From an uncultured Collinsella sp. (GTDB lineage Bacteria; Actinomycetota; Coriobacteriia; Coriobacteriales; Coriobacteriaceae): 64,000 bases of DNA. Below the pieces are notes generated by a model. That model had not been told where the DNA came from. It did not search any database and saw only the letters and a program-made list of their open reading frames with translations. Numbering within the stretch: the first letter of the stretch is position 1; each line of letters opens with the position of its first letter. The position numbers were made by a program, and so were the translations under genes. The stretch covers positions 1-64,000 of the forward strand of contig CALEBN010000027.1 in NCBI GenBank assembly GCA_937943045.1, written 5' to 3'. Shown piece by piece: positions 15,757 to 24,955 of the stretch.

Positions 15757-17985
15757 ATGGAGCAATCGAGCCTGTTTGGTGACGGCGTGGACATCGATAC
15801 CGAAACGCCCACGAGCACGGATACCGCTGCATCGGCCGATGCCCGTGCCCAGGCGGCAGCGCGTGCGGCCGAGCTGCGCCACGAGCTCGATTACCACGCC
15901 TATCGCTACTACATGCTCGATGCGCCCGAGATCACGGACGCCGCCTTTGACAAAATGCTCGTTGAGCTGCAGGAAATCGAGGCGACCTACCCCGATTTGG
16001 TAACGCCCGACAGCTACACTCAGCGCGTGGGCGGGTACGTGAGCGAGCAGTTTACGCCGGTCACGCATATGGCGCGCATGTATTCCATGGACGATGCCAT
16101 GGATCTGGACGAACTCGACGCATGGCTCCAGCGCACCGAGGATGCGCTTGGTGCCGGCAGCGTCACCTATACCTGCGAGCTTAAGATCGACGGTCTGGGC
16201 GTGGCCCTTACCTACCAAAACGGCACCTTCGTACGCGCAGCCACACGTGGCGATGGCACCACGGGCGAGGATGTGTCGCTCAATGTCCGCACCATCAAGG
16301 ATGTGCCCATGCACCTGTCCGAGCCGGCACTCGCTCACATGGGCGCCGACCGCGAGCGCGCCATCGAGGTGCGCGGCGAGGTCTACATGCCTAAGGGCAG
16401 CTTTGCTCGTCTGAATGAAGAGGCCGATGCCGAGGGGCGCGACCCCTTCGCCAACCCGCGCAACGCTGCCGCCGGCAGCCTGCGTCAGAAGGATCCCAAG
16501 GTCACGGCGCGCCGCGACCTAGCCACCTTTATCTACGCCATCGCCGATACCGATCCGCTGCACGTTCACAGCCAGCGCGAATTTCTCGACTGGCTGCGCA
16601 ACGCCGGCTTTAGCGTCAACCCCAACGTGGCTCGTTGCGCCACGCCGGCCGAGGTTCACGAGTTCTGTGCCCAGGCCCTCGAGCACCGCGGCGACCTCGA
16701 TTACGACATCGACGGCGTGGTCGTAAAGGTGGACAGCTTCCAGCAGCAGCTCGACCTGGGCTTTACCGCCCGCGCGCCGCGCTGGGCCATTGCCTTTAAG
16801 TTTCCGCCCGAGGAAAAGCAGACCATCCTACGCGAAATCCGTATCCAGGTGGGTCGCACCGGTGTGCTCACGCCGGTCGCCGAGTTCGACCCGGTGACAG
16901 TTGCCGGCTCCACCATCGCGCGCGCCACGCTGCACAACATCGACGAGATCCGCCGCAAAAACGTGCGCGAGGGCGACACCATCATCGTGCACAAGGCGGG
17001 CGACGTGATCCCCGAGGTCGTGGGCCCGGTGCTCGACAAGCGCCCGGCCGAGTCGGTCGACTGGTCCATGCCCGAGGTTTGCCCCGTGTGCGGTAGCCCC
17101 GTGGTCCACGAGGATGGCGAGGTTGCCTACCGCTGCGTCTCCATCGATTGCCCCGCACAGCTCAAGGAGCGCCTGCTCCACTGGGTGAGCCGCGGCTGCA
17201 TGGACGTCGACGGCCTGGGCGACGAGATCGTCGACAAGATGATCGCCGCCGGTCTGATCCACGATGTCGCGGACTTCTACCAGCTCACGTTCGACGACAT
17301 CGCCGGACTGGACACGGGGCGCACCTATGCCAGCTCCAACAGCAAAAAGGGTGTCAAGAAGGGCGACCCCATCCCGGTGGGCCTCAAGACGGCCGAGAAA
17401 ATCATCGCCGAGCTCAACAAGTCCAAGAGCCAGCCGCTCGGTCGCGTGCTGTTTGCCCTGGGCATCCGCCACGTGGGCAAGAGCGTGGGCGAGGTCATCG
17501 CCGAGCGATTCCTGTCGATTGACAAGCTCATCTTGGCGAGCGAAGAGGACATCGCCGAGTGCGAGGGCATCGGTCCCAAGATTGCGGCGAGCGTTAAGCA
17601 GTTCCTGGCCGTGCCCGAGAACCTTGCCGTGCTGGAGCGCCTGCGCCAAGCGGGCCTTTCGCTCGAGGTCGACTTGGGCGCCGCGCACGCGCAGGCCGCA
17701 GCCGACGCTGGCGTGGCAGGCGAGCTCGCCGACGCACAGCCACTCGCGGGTCTGACCTTCGTGCTCACCGGCACGCTCGTCAACCGCACGCGCGATGAGG
17801 CGGGCGCGGCGCTCAAGGTGCTCGGCGCCAAGGTTTCGGGCAGCGTGTCAAAGAAGACAAGCTATCTGGTCGCCGGCCCCAAAGCGGGTTCCAAGCTCAC
17901 CAAGGCCGAGCAGCTGGGTGTGCCCGTACTGGATGAGGACGCACTCGAGCAGATCCTGGCTACTGGTCAGTTGCCCCAGGCTTAA
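15757..17985 (+). CDS. ligA: NAD-dependent DNA ligase
   Basis: The 742-residue protein has all LigA domains in order: Ia domain, adenylation domain with the nucleotidyl lysine K143 in ELKIDG, OB-fold, C4 zinc finger (CPVCGSP...CVSIDCP), helix-hairpin-helix region (DGLGDEIVDKM, CEGIGPKIAASV) and a C-terminal BRCT domain (LAGLTFVLTGTL...). It seals nicks during replication and repair. A slightly long N-terminus rich in T, D and A precedes the Ia domain. ATG at 15757 follows GAAGGAG; 18 further in-frame residues upstream lack a ribosome-binding site. Confidence 0.96.
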   Translation: MEQSSLFGDGVDIDTETPTSTDTAASADARAQAAARAAELRHELDYHAYRYYMLDAPEITDAAFDKMLVELQEIEATYPDLVTPDSYTQRVGGYVSEQFTPVTHMARMYSMDDAMDLDELDAWLQRTEDALGAGSVTYTCELKIDGLGVALTYQNGTFVRAATRGDGTTGEDVSLNVRTIKDVPMHLSEPALAHMGADRERAIEVRGEVYMPKGSFARLNEEADAEGRDPFANPRNAAAGSLRQKDPKVTARRDLATFIYAIADTDPLHVHSQREFLDWLRNAGFSVNPNVARCATPAEVHEFCAQALEHRGDLDYDIDGVVVKVDSFQQQLDLGFTARAPRWAIAFKFPPEEKQTILREIRIQVGRTGVLTPVAEFDPVTVAGSTIARATLHNIDEIRRKNVREGDTIIVHKAGDVIPEVVGPVLDKRPAESVDWSMPEVCPVCGSPVVHEDGEVAYRCVSIDCPAQLKERLLHWVSRGCMDVDGLGDEIVDKMIAAGLIHDVADFYQLTFDDIAGLDTGRTYASSNSKKGVKKGDPIPVGLKTAEKIIAELNKSKSQPLGRVLFALGIRHVGKSVGEVIAERFLSIDKLILASEEDIAECEGIGPKIAASVKQFLAVPENLAVLERLRQAGLSLEVDLGAAHAQAAADAGVAGELADAQPLAGLTFVLTGTLVNRTRDEAGAALKVLGAKVSGSVSKKTSYLVAGPKAGSKLTKAEQLGVPVLDEDALEQILATGQLPQA

Positions 17986-18009
17986 GGCGTCGATAGCCAA
18001 ATTGAAGAT

Positions 18010-18045
18010 CCGCCCGGGAAGCATGATGCCTTCCGGGCGGTTCTT
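18010..18045 (+). terminator. Terminator after ligA
   Basis: CCGCCCGGGAAG pairs with CTTCCGGGCGG around GCATGATGC, then TTCTT. It lies 25 bases past the ligA stop. Confidence 0.7.
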
Positions 18046-18141
18046 ACTTTGCTGGGGAAACCGGCACCGTGATCTGCGTCACTCGGGTCGCCGGGTCGTC
18101 GCTGACGATGCCGTCGATGAGGGCGATTTCGCGTTGCCCCG
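18044..18141 (-). pseudogene. Possible remnant of a protein C-terminus
   Basis: On the minus strand, directly behind the MATE stop codon but in another frame, about 30 codons read QREIALIDGIVSDDPATRVT and on to a TAA at 18044-18046. The composition is protein-like, but there is no start codon or upstream continuation. It may be the tail of a decayed gene or chance. Confidence 0.2.
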
Positions 18142-19488
18142 CTACGCCATCAGTTTGTCAAAAGCTCCGCGGCGGTTGAGCACGGTAAACGCGACAACAC
18201 AGATGACTGCCGACAAAATCGACCCGCACGGCGAGGCGATACCCATGGGAAACAACGTGTCGGAATAGGCGTTCGACAGCAGCCAGGCGCCGGGCACGCG
18301 AATGAGTGCCACGGCCAGCACGTTGTGCGCAAAGCCGATGTAGCTCTTGCCATACGCAGCGAAAAAGCCGCTAAAGCAAATGTGGATGCCGGCAAAGATT
18401 GCGTCGAAAATGTAGCTGTGCATATAGCCGGTACCGGCCGCGACCACCGCAGGGTCCTTGGCAAAAAAGCCAATAAACGCCGGCGCCACCAGCCACATCA
18501 GCACCGTGATCAGGCAGCCGTACACCACCGAGATCGTCATAGCGTCCTTGAGCACCTGACGTGCACGATCGCCCTTGCCCGCGCCGGCGTTTTGCGCCGT
18601 GAGCGCGCTGACGGTGGCACCCATGGAGCTCGGCACAATGAACAAAAAGCTGATCATCTTTTCGACCAGGCCCACGGCGGCGGCGTCGACCAGGCCGCGA
18701 TGGTTGGCGATGACGGTGATAAACATAAACGCCACCTGGATGCAGCCGTCCTGTACTGCCACGGGCACGCCGATTTTAAGAATGCTGCTGAGCACCTCGG
18801 GCTGGGGACGCAGGTCGCTGCGCTTAACATGGATGTTCGTGCGACGGCTCTTGAGCCACACGAGCGCGAGGGCAACGCTTGCCGTCTGGGCGGTTACCGT
18901 GCCGAGCGCCGCGCCCACGGGGCCGAGCCCCACGTGGCCGATAAACAGAAAATCGAGCGCGATGTTAATGATGCATGCCACGCCGATTACGTACATGGGC
19001 GAGCGCGAATCGCCCAGGCCGCGAAAGATGGCCGAGAGGATGTTGTACGCGGCGATAAACGGAATGCCGACAAAGCAGATACGCAGGTAGGCGGCGGTGC
19101 CTTCGACCGCCTCGGGCGGCGTGCCAATGAGCGCCACAACCTGCGGGCATAGTGCAAACAAGATGGCAGCCAACACCACCGAGACGCCCATAAAGAGTGT
19201 GATAGTGTTGCCGATGGCGGTCTCGGCACGGTCAAACCGGCGCGAACCCACGGCGTGGCCGACGATGACCGTCGTTCCCATGGCCAGGCCCACGAGCGTC
19301 ACGGTAATGATATAGAGCGTCTGCGCGCCATTGCCCACGGCGGTGATGCCGGCGGCGCCGCTAAACTGCCCCATCATGTACAGGTCGGCCATGCCGTAGA
19401 GCATCTGCAAAAAGTACGAGAGCATATAGGGCAGGGCAAAGACCGCGATGGTCTTAAGGACATTGCCGCGTGTGAGGTCGTGTTCCAT
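18142..19488 (-). CDS. MATE-family efflux transporter
   Basis: The 448-residue membrane protein has about 12 hydrophobic helices in two similar halves and begins with LTRGNVLKTIAVFALPYMLSY, a typical MatE N-terminus. It resembles the bacterial NorM/DinF branch, which exports cationic drugs or metabolites using sodium or proton gradients. Substrate is not predictable. I prefer the ATG at 19488; an in-frame extension to 19623 adds 45 residues of non-membrane sequence. A weak ribosome-binding site is a minor concern. It converges with ligA. Confidence 0.88.
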   Translation of the reverse strand: MEHDLTRGNVLKTIAVFALPYMLSYFLQMLYGMADLYMMGQFSGAAGITAVGNGAQTLYIITVTLVGLAMGTTVIVGHAVGSRRFDRAETAIGNTITLFMGVSVVLAAILFALCPQVVALIGTPPEAVEGTAAYLRICFVGIPFIAAYNILSAIFRGLGDSRSPMYVIGVACIINIALDFLFIGHVGLGPVGAALGTVTAQTASVALALVWLKSRRTNIHVKRSDLRPQPEVLSSILKIGVPVAVQDGCIQVAFMFITVIANHRGLVDAAAVGLVEKMISFLFIVPSSMGATVSALTAQNAGAGKGDRARQVLKDAMTISVVYGCLITVLMWLVAPAFIGFFAKDPAVVAAGTGYMHSYIFDAIFAGIHICFSGFFAAYGKSYIGFAHNVLAVALIRVPGAWLLSNAYSDTLFPMGIASPCGSILSAVICVVAFTVLNRRGAFDKLMA

Positions 19489-19678
19489 GGGTGGGGCTTT
19501 CTGGCTGGGTCTGTTTACATACCAGTGTAGTGAAAACCCTATAACGATTGTAGAGTCAAGGTTTATGTTGGCAGTGGGGCGAAATAAGTCGCGCGCACCA
19601 TTATTCCGAGTGAATATGGACACACATCACGAGAACTCGCCGCCGGCGCTAACCTTGCAGAAAACGATTTCGGAATAC

Positions 19679-19706
19679 TTGACACCATTATTCGGCGCGC
19701 AATAAT
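19679..19706 (+). promoter_or_regulatory. Predicted promoter of the ABC exporter pair
   Basis: TTGACA at 19679-19684 and AATAAT at 19701-19706 with 16-base spacing match a housekeeping promoter. CACCATTATTC occurs here and again near 19597, a direct repeat about 85 bases apart that may be a regulator site. Confidence 0.55.
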
Positions 19707-19747
19707 ACGTGCGTTTGCGAACAACGTTTGATGGGGGTTGAACCTGC

Positions 19748-21577
19748 GTGCGCAATCTCAAAATACTGTTTTCCTATCTAGGGGCATACCGTCGCGATGC
19801 CATCCTCGGCGTGTTCTTTGTGTCGGTCGAGACGGTGCTCGAGCTGTTTATCCCGGTCATCATGGCCAACATCATCGATGTGGGCGTGCCTGCGGGTGAT
19901 ATCAACTACATGCTGCTGCAGGGCGCGTATATGTTGGTGTGCGCTGCGCTTTCGCTGGTACTGGGCTTGGGTTATGCCCGCACGTCCGCCCGCGTTGCCT
20001 CGGGCCTAGGCGCTAACCTGCGCGAGGCCGAGTACAAAAAGATTCAGACGCTCGCCTTTGGCAACCTGGACAACTACGACGCCAGCTCGCTCGTCACCCG
20101 CATGACCACGGACATCACCGTTATCCAAAATGCTGTGGGCAACGGCTTTCGCCCTATGGTTCGCGGCCCGGTGACGCTTATCGTCGGCCTTATCTACGCG
20201 TTGATGCTGTCGCGCCCGCTCGCCACCGTCTTTGCGATCATCTTGCCCGTGCTGGCAATCGTGCTGGGCGTCATCACCTATCGTGTGAGTCCGCTCTACC
20301 GCCAACTCCAGACCTCGATGGACCACCTCAACGGCGTGGTACAGGAGGACCTCACCGCCGTGCGTGCCGTCAAGGCCTACGTTCGTACCGAGCACGAGGA
20401 GGCCAAGTTCGACACCGTCAATACCGAGCTCGCGCGCACTGCGACAAAGACCTTTGGCAACGCGGTGCTCAACCTGCCGGTGTTTCAGCTGTCGATGTAC
20501 GTGGCTGCGCTCTCCATCCTGTGGATTGGCGGCCACATGATTCTCGCCGGCAAGCTGGGCGTGGGCTCGCTCACGGGCTTTATGAGCTACGTGCTGCTGA
20601 TCATGAATTCGCTCATGATGATTTCCAATGTGTTTTTGCTGCTCACGCGCGCTCTTACGAGTGTGGGCCGTATCGCCGAGGTGCTCGATGAGGAGCCCTT
20701 TATCGCCAACCCCGCGGGAGACCTCGCGACTGCGGCGCCAGCGGACGGCAGTATCGAGTTTCGCGACGTTTCCTTTAAATACCGCGCGGATGCAGCCGAG
20801 GATGTGCTCGAGCATATCGACCTTCGCATCGAGAGCGGCTCGACGGTGGGCATCCTCGGCGGCACGGGCTCGGGCAAGAGCTCGCTTGTGCAGCTGATTG
20901 CGCGCCTGTACGACGCCACCGAAGGCGTCGTACTTGTGGGCGGACACGACGTGCGCGACTACGACCTCACCGCCTTGCGCGACGCTGTGGGCATTGTGCT
21001 GCAAAAGAATGTGCTGTTTACGGGTACCGTGCGCGAGAACCTGCAGTGGGGCAATCCGCAGGCGTCGGACGATGAGCTCCTCGCGGCTTGCCGCGCGGCG
21101 TGCGTGGACGAGTTCCTCGATCGCATCGGCGGACTGGACGGCGAGTTGGGCCAAGGCGGCGCCGGTGTCTCGGGTGGCCAGAAGCAACGTCTGTGCATCG
21201 CGCGCACGCTGCTCAAGCATCCGCGCGTGCTCATTTTTGACGACTCCACCAGCGCGGTCGATATGGCGACCGACGCTAAGATTCGCGAGCACATCGCTCG
21301 GATTCCCGATACGACCGTGCTCATCATCGCCCAGCGCATCGCGAGCGTCATGGATGCCGATCGCATTGTGGTGCTGGACGACGGTCGTGTCCACGGCGTG
21401 GGCACGCACGAGGAACTGCTGACGGACGACAACATCTACCAGGAGATTTACGCCTCGCAGATGGAGTGTGCGGGGAACGCGGACGCCGGCGACGGCAGCG
21501 ACGATGGTTGCGCGAATGATCCGTTTTCCTCCGTCGCATGCGGATTGCCCTTGGAAGGGGGTGAGCGCCATGCCTAA
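19748..21577 (+). CDS. ABC exporter subunit 1 (degenerate catalytic site)
   Basis: The 609-residue half-transporter has a six-helix membrane domain (about 1-310) and an ATPase domain with Walker A GGTGSGKSS, signature VSGGQ and Walker B VLIFDDSTSAVD. The residue after the Walker B aspartate is D where the catalytic glutamate is usual, which marks the degenerate partner in heterodimeric multidrug-type exporters. The partner gene overlaps by 8 bases and has the canonical glutamate. GTG start at 19748. The C-terminal tail after residue about 575 is rich in G, D and A. Confidence 0.92.
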   Translation: MRNLKILFSYLGAYRRDAILGVFFVSVETVLELFIPVIMANIIDVGVPAGDINYMLLQGAYMLVCAALSLVLGLGYARTSARVASGLGANLREAEYKKIQTLAFGNLDNYDASSLVTRMTTDITVIQNAVGNGFRPMVRGPVTLIVGLIYALMLSRPLATVFAIILPVLAIVLGVITYRVSPLYRQLQTSMDHLNGVVQEDLTAVRAVKAYVRTEHEEAKFDTVNTELARTATKTFGNAVLNLPVFQLSMYVAALSILWIGGHMILAGKLGVGSLTGFMSYVLLIMNSLMMISNVFLLLTRALTSVGRIAEVLDEEPFIANPAGDLATAAPADGSIEFRDVSFKYRADAAEDVLEHIDLRIESGSTVGILGGTGSGKSSLVQLIARLYDATEGVVLVGGHDVRDYDLTALRDAVGIVLQKNVLFTGTVRENLQWGNPQASDDELLAACRAACVDEFLDRIGGLDGELGQGGAGVSGGQKQRLCIARTLLKHPRVLIFDDSTSAVDMATDAKIREHIARIPDTTVLIIAQRIASVMDADRIVVLDDGRVHGVGTHEELLTDDNIYQEIYASQMECAGNADAGDGSDDGCANDPFSSVACGLPLEGGERHA

Positions 21578-23468
21578 GACCGCAGCCCAAGCACGCCCGG
21601 CCGACCTCAAGCGCACTGTGCGTCGCTTGCTCTCCTACATGGGGCATGCCAAGTTCTCGTTGCTCGCGGTGGGCGTGCTCGCCTCCGTTGCCGCCATCGC
21701 GAGCCTCGCCGGCACCTACATGGTGCGCCCCATCGTTAACGGTTTGGCTACGGGCGGGGAGGAACTGCTCGCCAAGCAGGTCATCCTGACGGCGATCATC
21801 TACGCCGCGGGCGTGCTCTCGGCCCTGGGCTACTCACAGATCATGGTGCGTGCGGCCCAACGCGTGGTGTCCGATATTCGCCGCGACCTGTTCGCGCACA
21901 TCCAGACGCTGCCGCTCAGTTATTTTGACAGCACGCGCTCGGGCGACATCATGAGTTTTTTCACCAACGACGTCGACACCGTCTCCGAGGCGCTCAACAA
22001 CAGCTTTGCCAACGTGATTCAGGCAGCCATTCAGGTTGTGGGCACCACGGCCATGCTCATCATCCTTAACTGGCAGCTCACGATTATCACGCTCGTGTGC
22101 GATGCGGCCATTGTGCTGTATGCGCGCTACTCGGGCGCGCGCTCTAAGCGCTTCTTTGCCGCCCAGCAGGCATCGCTTGGCGACCTGGACGGATATATCG
22201 AAGAGATGGTCTCGGGCCAAAAGGTCATCAAGGTCTTTAATCGCGAGGCAGCGAATGTCGCCGGCTTCACCTGCCGCAACGATGAGCTTCGCCGCACCGG
22301 CACCGCCGCCGTGAGCTATGCCAACTCCATGGTGCCCATGACCGTCGTGATTGGCTACGTCAACTATGCCATCGTCGCCGTGGCGGGCGGCATGCTCTGC
22401 ATCAAGGGCCTGGCCGACGTAGGTGCGCTCGCGAGCTACCTGGTCTTTGTGCGCCAGGCCGCCATGCCCATCAACCAGTTTACGCAGCTCGGCAACTTCT
22501 TGCTCAACGCGTTGGCCGGTGCCGAGCGCCTGTTTGCAGCCATGGACCTTAAGCCCGAGGTGGACGAGGGCCGCGTGGAGCTGGTGCAGACGGGCGACGC
22601 CGCATGGGCGTGGAAGATTCCCGAGGGTCAGGGCGTGGGCGCGTACGGGCACTTGCATGATGTGGCAGCCGTTGATGAGTCGGGCCGCGCGGTGGCCGCC
22701 GACGGCACCGAGCTCACGTGCGGCTTGGTTCCGCTTGCCGGAGACGTGCGCTTCCATGCCGTGGACTTTTCCTACGTGCCGGGCACCCGCGTGCTCACGG
22801 ACCTCAACCTGTTTGCCAAGCCGGGGCAAAAGATCGCGTTTGTGGGCTCGACGGGCGCCGGAAAGACGACCATTACCAACCTCATCAACCGCTTCTACGA
22901 GGTCGATGACGGCGAGATCACGTACGACGGCATCGACGTCAAGCATATTGCCAAGGCCAGCCTGCGCGGGTCGCTCGGCATTGTGCTGCAGGATACGCAC
23001 CTGTTTAGCGGCACCATTGCGCAGAACATCCGCTTTGGCAAGCTCGACGCGACCGACGAGGAGGTGCGCGCCGCTGCCGAGGCCGCCTGCGCGGATTCGT
23101 TTATCCGCCGCCTGCCTAGAGGGTACGACACACCGGTTACGGCCGACGGCGCCAACCTGTCGCAGGGCCAGCGCCAGCTGCTCGCCATCGCGCGCGTGGC
23201 CGTGGCCGACCCGCCGGTGCTCATCCTGGACGAGGCCACGAGCTCCATTGACACGCGTACCGAAAAGCTCATCGAGCGCGGTATGGACCGCATCATGCGC
23301 GGACGCACCACGTTTATGATTGCGCACCGCCTGTCCACCGTCCGCGACGCCGACGCCATCATGGTCCTCGAACACGGCCGCATCATCGAGCGCGGCACGC
23401 ACGAAGAGTTGCTCGCCCAGCACGGCGAGTACTGGCAGCTGGCACACGGGTTAAAAGAGTTGGATTAA
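21570..23468 (+). CDS. ABC exporter subunit 2 (catalytically canonical)
   Basis: The 632-residue partner half-transporter has a membrane domain (about 20-330), an insertion of about 60 residues before the ATPase domain, then Walker A GSTGAGKTT, signature LSQGQ and Walker B VLILDEATSSID with catalytic glutamate. Together with subunit 1 it should form a heterodimer like BmrCD or TM287/288. Substrate unknown: drugs, lipids or peptides. ATG at 21570 follows GGAAGGGGGTGAG; translation is coupled to the upstream gene. Confidence 0.92.
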   Translation: MPKTAAQARPADLKRTVRRLLSYMGHAKFSLLAVGVLASVAAIASLAGTYMVRPIVNGLATGGEELLAKQVILTAIIYAAGVLSALGYSQIMVRAAQRVVSDIRRDLFAHIQTLPLSYFDSTRSGDIMSFFTNDVDTVSEALNNSFANVIQAAIQVVGTTAMLIILNWQLTIITLVCDAAIVLYARYSGARSKRFFAAQQASLGDLDGYIEEMVSGQKVIKVFNREAANVAGFTCRNDELRRTGTAAVSYANSMVPMTVVIGYVNYAIVAVAGGMLCIKGLADVGALASYLVFVRQAAMPINQFTQLGNFLLNALAGAERLFAAMDLKPEVDEGRVELVQTGDAAWAWKIPEGQGVGAYGHLHDVAAVDESGRAVAADGTELTCGLVPLAGDVRFHAVDFSYVPGTRVLTDLNLFAKPGQKIAFVGSTGAGKTTITNLINRFYEVDDGEITYDGIDVKHIAKASLRGSLGIVLQDTHLFSGTIAQNIRFGKLDATDEEVRAAAEAACADSFIRRLPRGYDTPVTADGANLSQGQRQLLAIARVAVADPPVLILDEATSSIDTRTEKLIERGMDRIMRGRTTFMIAHRLSTVRDADAIMVLEHGRIIERGTHEELLAQHGEYWQLAHGLKELD

Positions 23469-23516
23469 CCCGTTCGAGCACGATGCTTTGGCCCTCTGTG
23501 CCCCTCACCTCGCCTC

Positions 23517-23581
23517 AAACCATCACAACATTCAACGTTTTTTACCAAAATCGGGAAAAGCATCGAATGTTGTGATGGTTT
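23517..23581. repeat. Palindromic repeat family B, copy 1
   Basis: AAACCATCACAACATTC at the left faces GAATGTTGTGATGGTTT at the right around an A/T-rich middle (ACGTTTTTTACC...). It is followed by TTTT and could terminate the ABC transcript. Other copies: 24770, 28856 and 39215. Confidence 0.7.
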
Positions 23582-23682
23582 TTCTGCCACTCGACCGGGT
23601 GGAATTGCTTTCTTTCGCACGAAGGTGTGCGGACCCGTGGGCAGGGGAATAAGGTTGGTTATCCGACTCCATTGGAGGGCTC

Positions 23683-24720
23683 ATGGACCTGCCGATCGTC
23701 CTGTCCCATAAGACTGCCTGGCTGTACCACAACGTGGCGCGCACGTCCGAGCCGCTCTCGCGAGCAAGCAGCCTATACGATGAGGACTCGCTTGCTAACG
23801 AGGCGGAGCCGACCGCGAGCCTGCCCAAATTGGGACTCGATGCCAAGGGGCTGAGGGCTTCAACGGCAGTTGGGATCGTTACCGACTATCTGGTCTCGAT
23901 CGGTATTCCACGAGAAGAGCTCGATCATATCGACACGCTCGTCAACTTCGATTTTGAGCGCTCGACGCCGGCTGGATTTAGGTGCCACGTGTTTGGAGCG
24001 CCGGTACCTCCAGACCATCTTATCGAGGTGGCAGAGGGCCTTCTGGTGGTTGATGAGGCCATGTGTTTTGTCCAGGCGGGTTCGTGGATGAGCGAGCCCG
24101 AGCAGCTGGAATATGGGTATGAAATCTGCGCCCGTTACCATTTGAATCATCTGTCGACAGGCGATTATATCGAGATGGGGCAGAGGCACACCGTTGCCGA
24201 CTTGATTGTTTATTGCAACGAGAACCGATCTCGTCAGGGGGCTATACGCGCGGCCGCCGTGCTCAAGCGCGTGCACGATGGCGCGCGGTCGCCCATGGAG
24301 ACGGCCACCGCAATCATGATCGTAGCAAAACGTTCCCAGGGCGGGCTGGGATACGCCAAAATCGAGCTCAACCATCGGGTCGATGTTCCCAGCGAGTTCA
24401 AATATCTCGCTAAGTCCGGGTATTTCGAGATCGACGTATATGCGCCTGCGAGCGGTACGGGGATTGAATACAACGGCTCGGACCATCTTGATAAACAGCG
24501 CAGCGCGTCGGATGCGGAGCGTATGACCGTGCTGAGCGCGCTGGGCTTTAGGATGATCGTCCTCACCGGGACTCAGTTTGCCCATCAGCTGCAATTGCAC
24601 CGGGCGATGAATGCCATCGCGCTCGCTATGGGTCTTAAGTGCGACCGAAGCGAAGCGTTCCAAAAGCGGCAGAACGACCTGCGAGAATTCGTGATTCGGC
24701 ACTGGGACGGCGGCCTTTAG
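23683..24720 (+). CDS. Hypothetical protein with DUF559/nuclease-like C-terminal region
   Basis: The 345-residue protein has no N-terminal domain I recognise. Residues about 245-310 contain YFEIDVYAPASGTGIEYNGSDHLD followed by SDAERMTVLSALGFRMIVLT, which resembles DUF559/Vsr-like PD-(D/E)XK folds: an acidic residue, an E in a hydrophobic strand, then D and R with a following hydrophobic strand. A nuclease role is not shown. The gene stands alone and has a copy of the family B repeat on each side (23517 and 24770). ATG at 23683 follows TTGGAGGG. Confidence 0.6.
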   Translation: MDLPIVLSHKTAWLYHNVARTSEPLSRASSLYDEDSLANEAEPTASLPKLGLDAKGLRASTAVGIVTDYLVSIGIPREELDHIDTLVNFDFERSTPAGFRCHVFGAPVPPDHLIEVAEGLLVVDEAMCFVQAGSWMSEPEQLEYGYEICARYHLNHLSTGDYIEMGQRHTVADLIVYCNENRSRQGAIRAAAVLKRVHDGARSPMETATAIMIVAKRSQGGLGYAKIELNHRVDVPSEFKYLAKSGYFEIDVYAPASGTGIEYNGSDHLDKQRSASDAERMTVLSALGFRMIVLTGTQFAHQLQLHRAMNAIALAMGLKCDRSEAFQKRQNDLREFVIRHWDGGL

Positions 24721-24769
24721 GGACGCTTTGGTCCTTCTACGGGGTGCCGTGGGCAGGCTAACCATCACA

Positions 24770-24823
24770 TCATTCGACGTTTATTGCCAAAAACGGGAAA
24801 AGCATCGAATGTTGTGATGGTTT
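24770..24823. repeat. Palindromic repeat family B, copy 2
   Basis: AACCATCACATCATTCGACG faces CATCGAATGTTGTGATGGTT. It differs from copy 1 by a few bases in the left arm. It lies 50 bases after the stop of the DUF559-like gene. Confidence 0.65.
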
Positions 24824-24955
24824 GTATGCTGAGGATGGGCTTGGGAAGCCGGTTTTGCTCGAAGCGACCTGTCCTGTCGTACGGGTGTCGGCGTGATTCT
24901 CTCGTGGGGTATTATGTTTTCCGAAGAATAAAACGCCGCGTGAGGGGAGGGCTGC

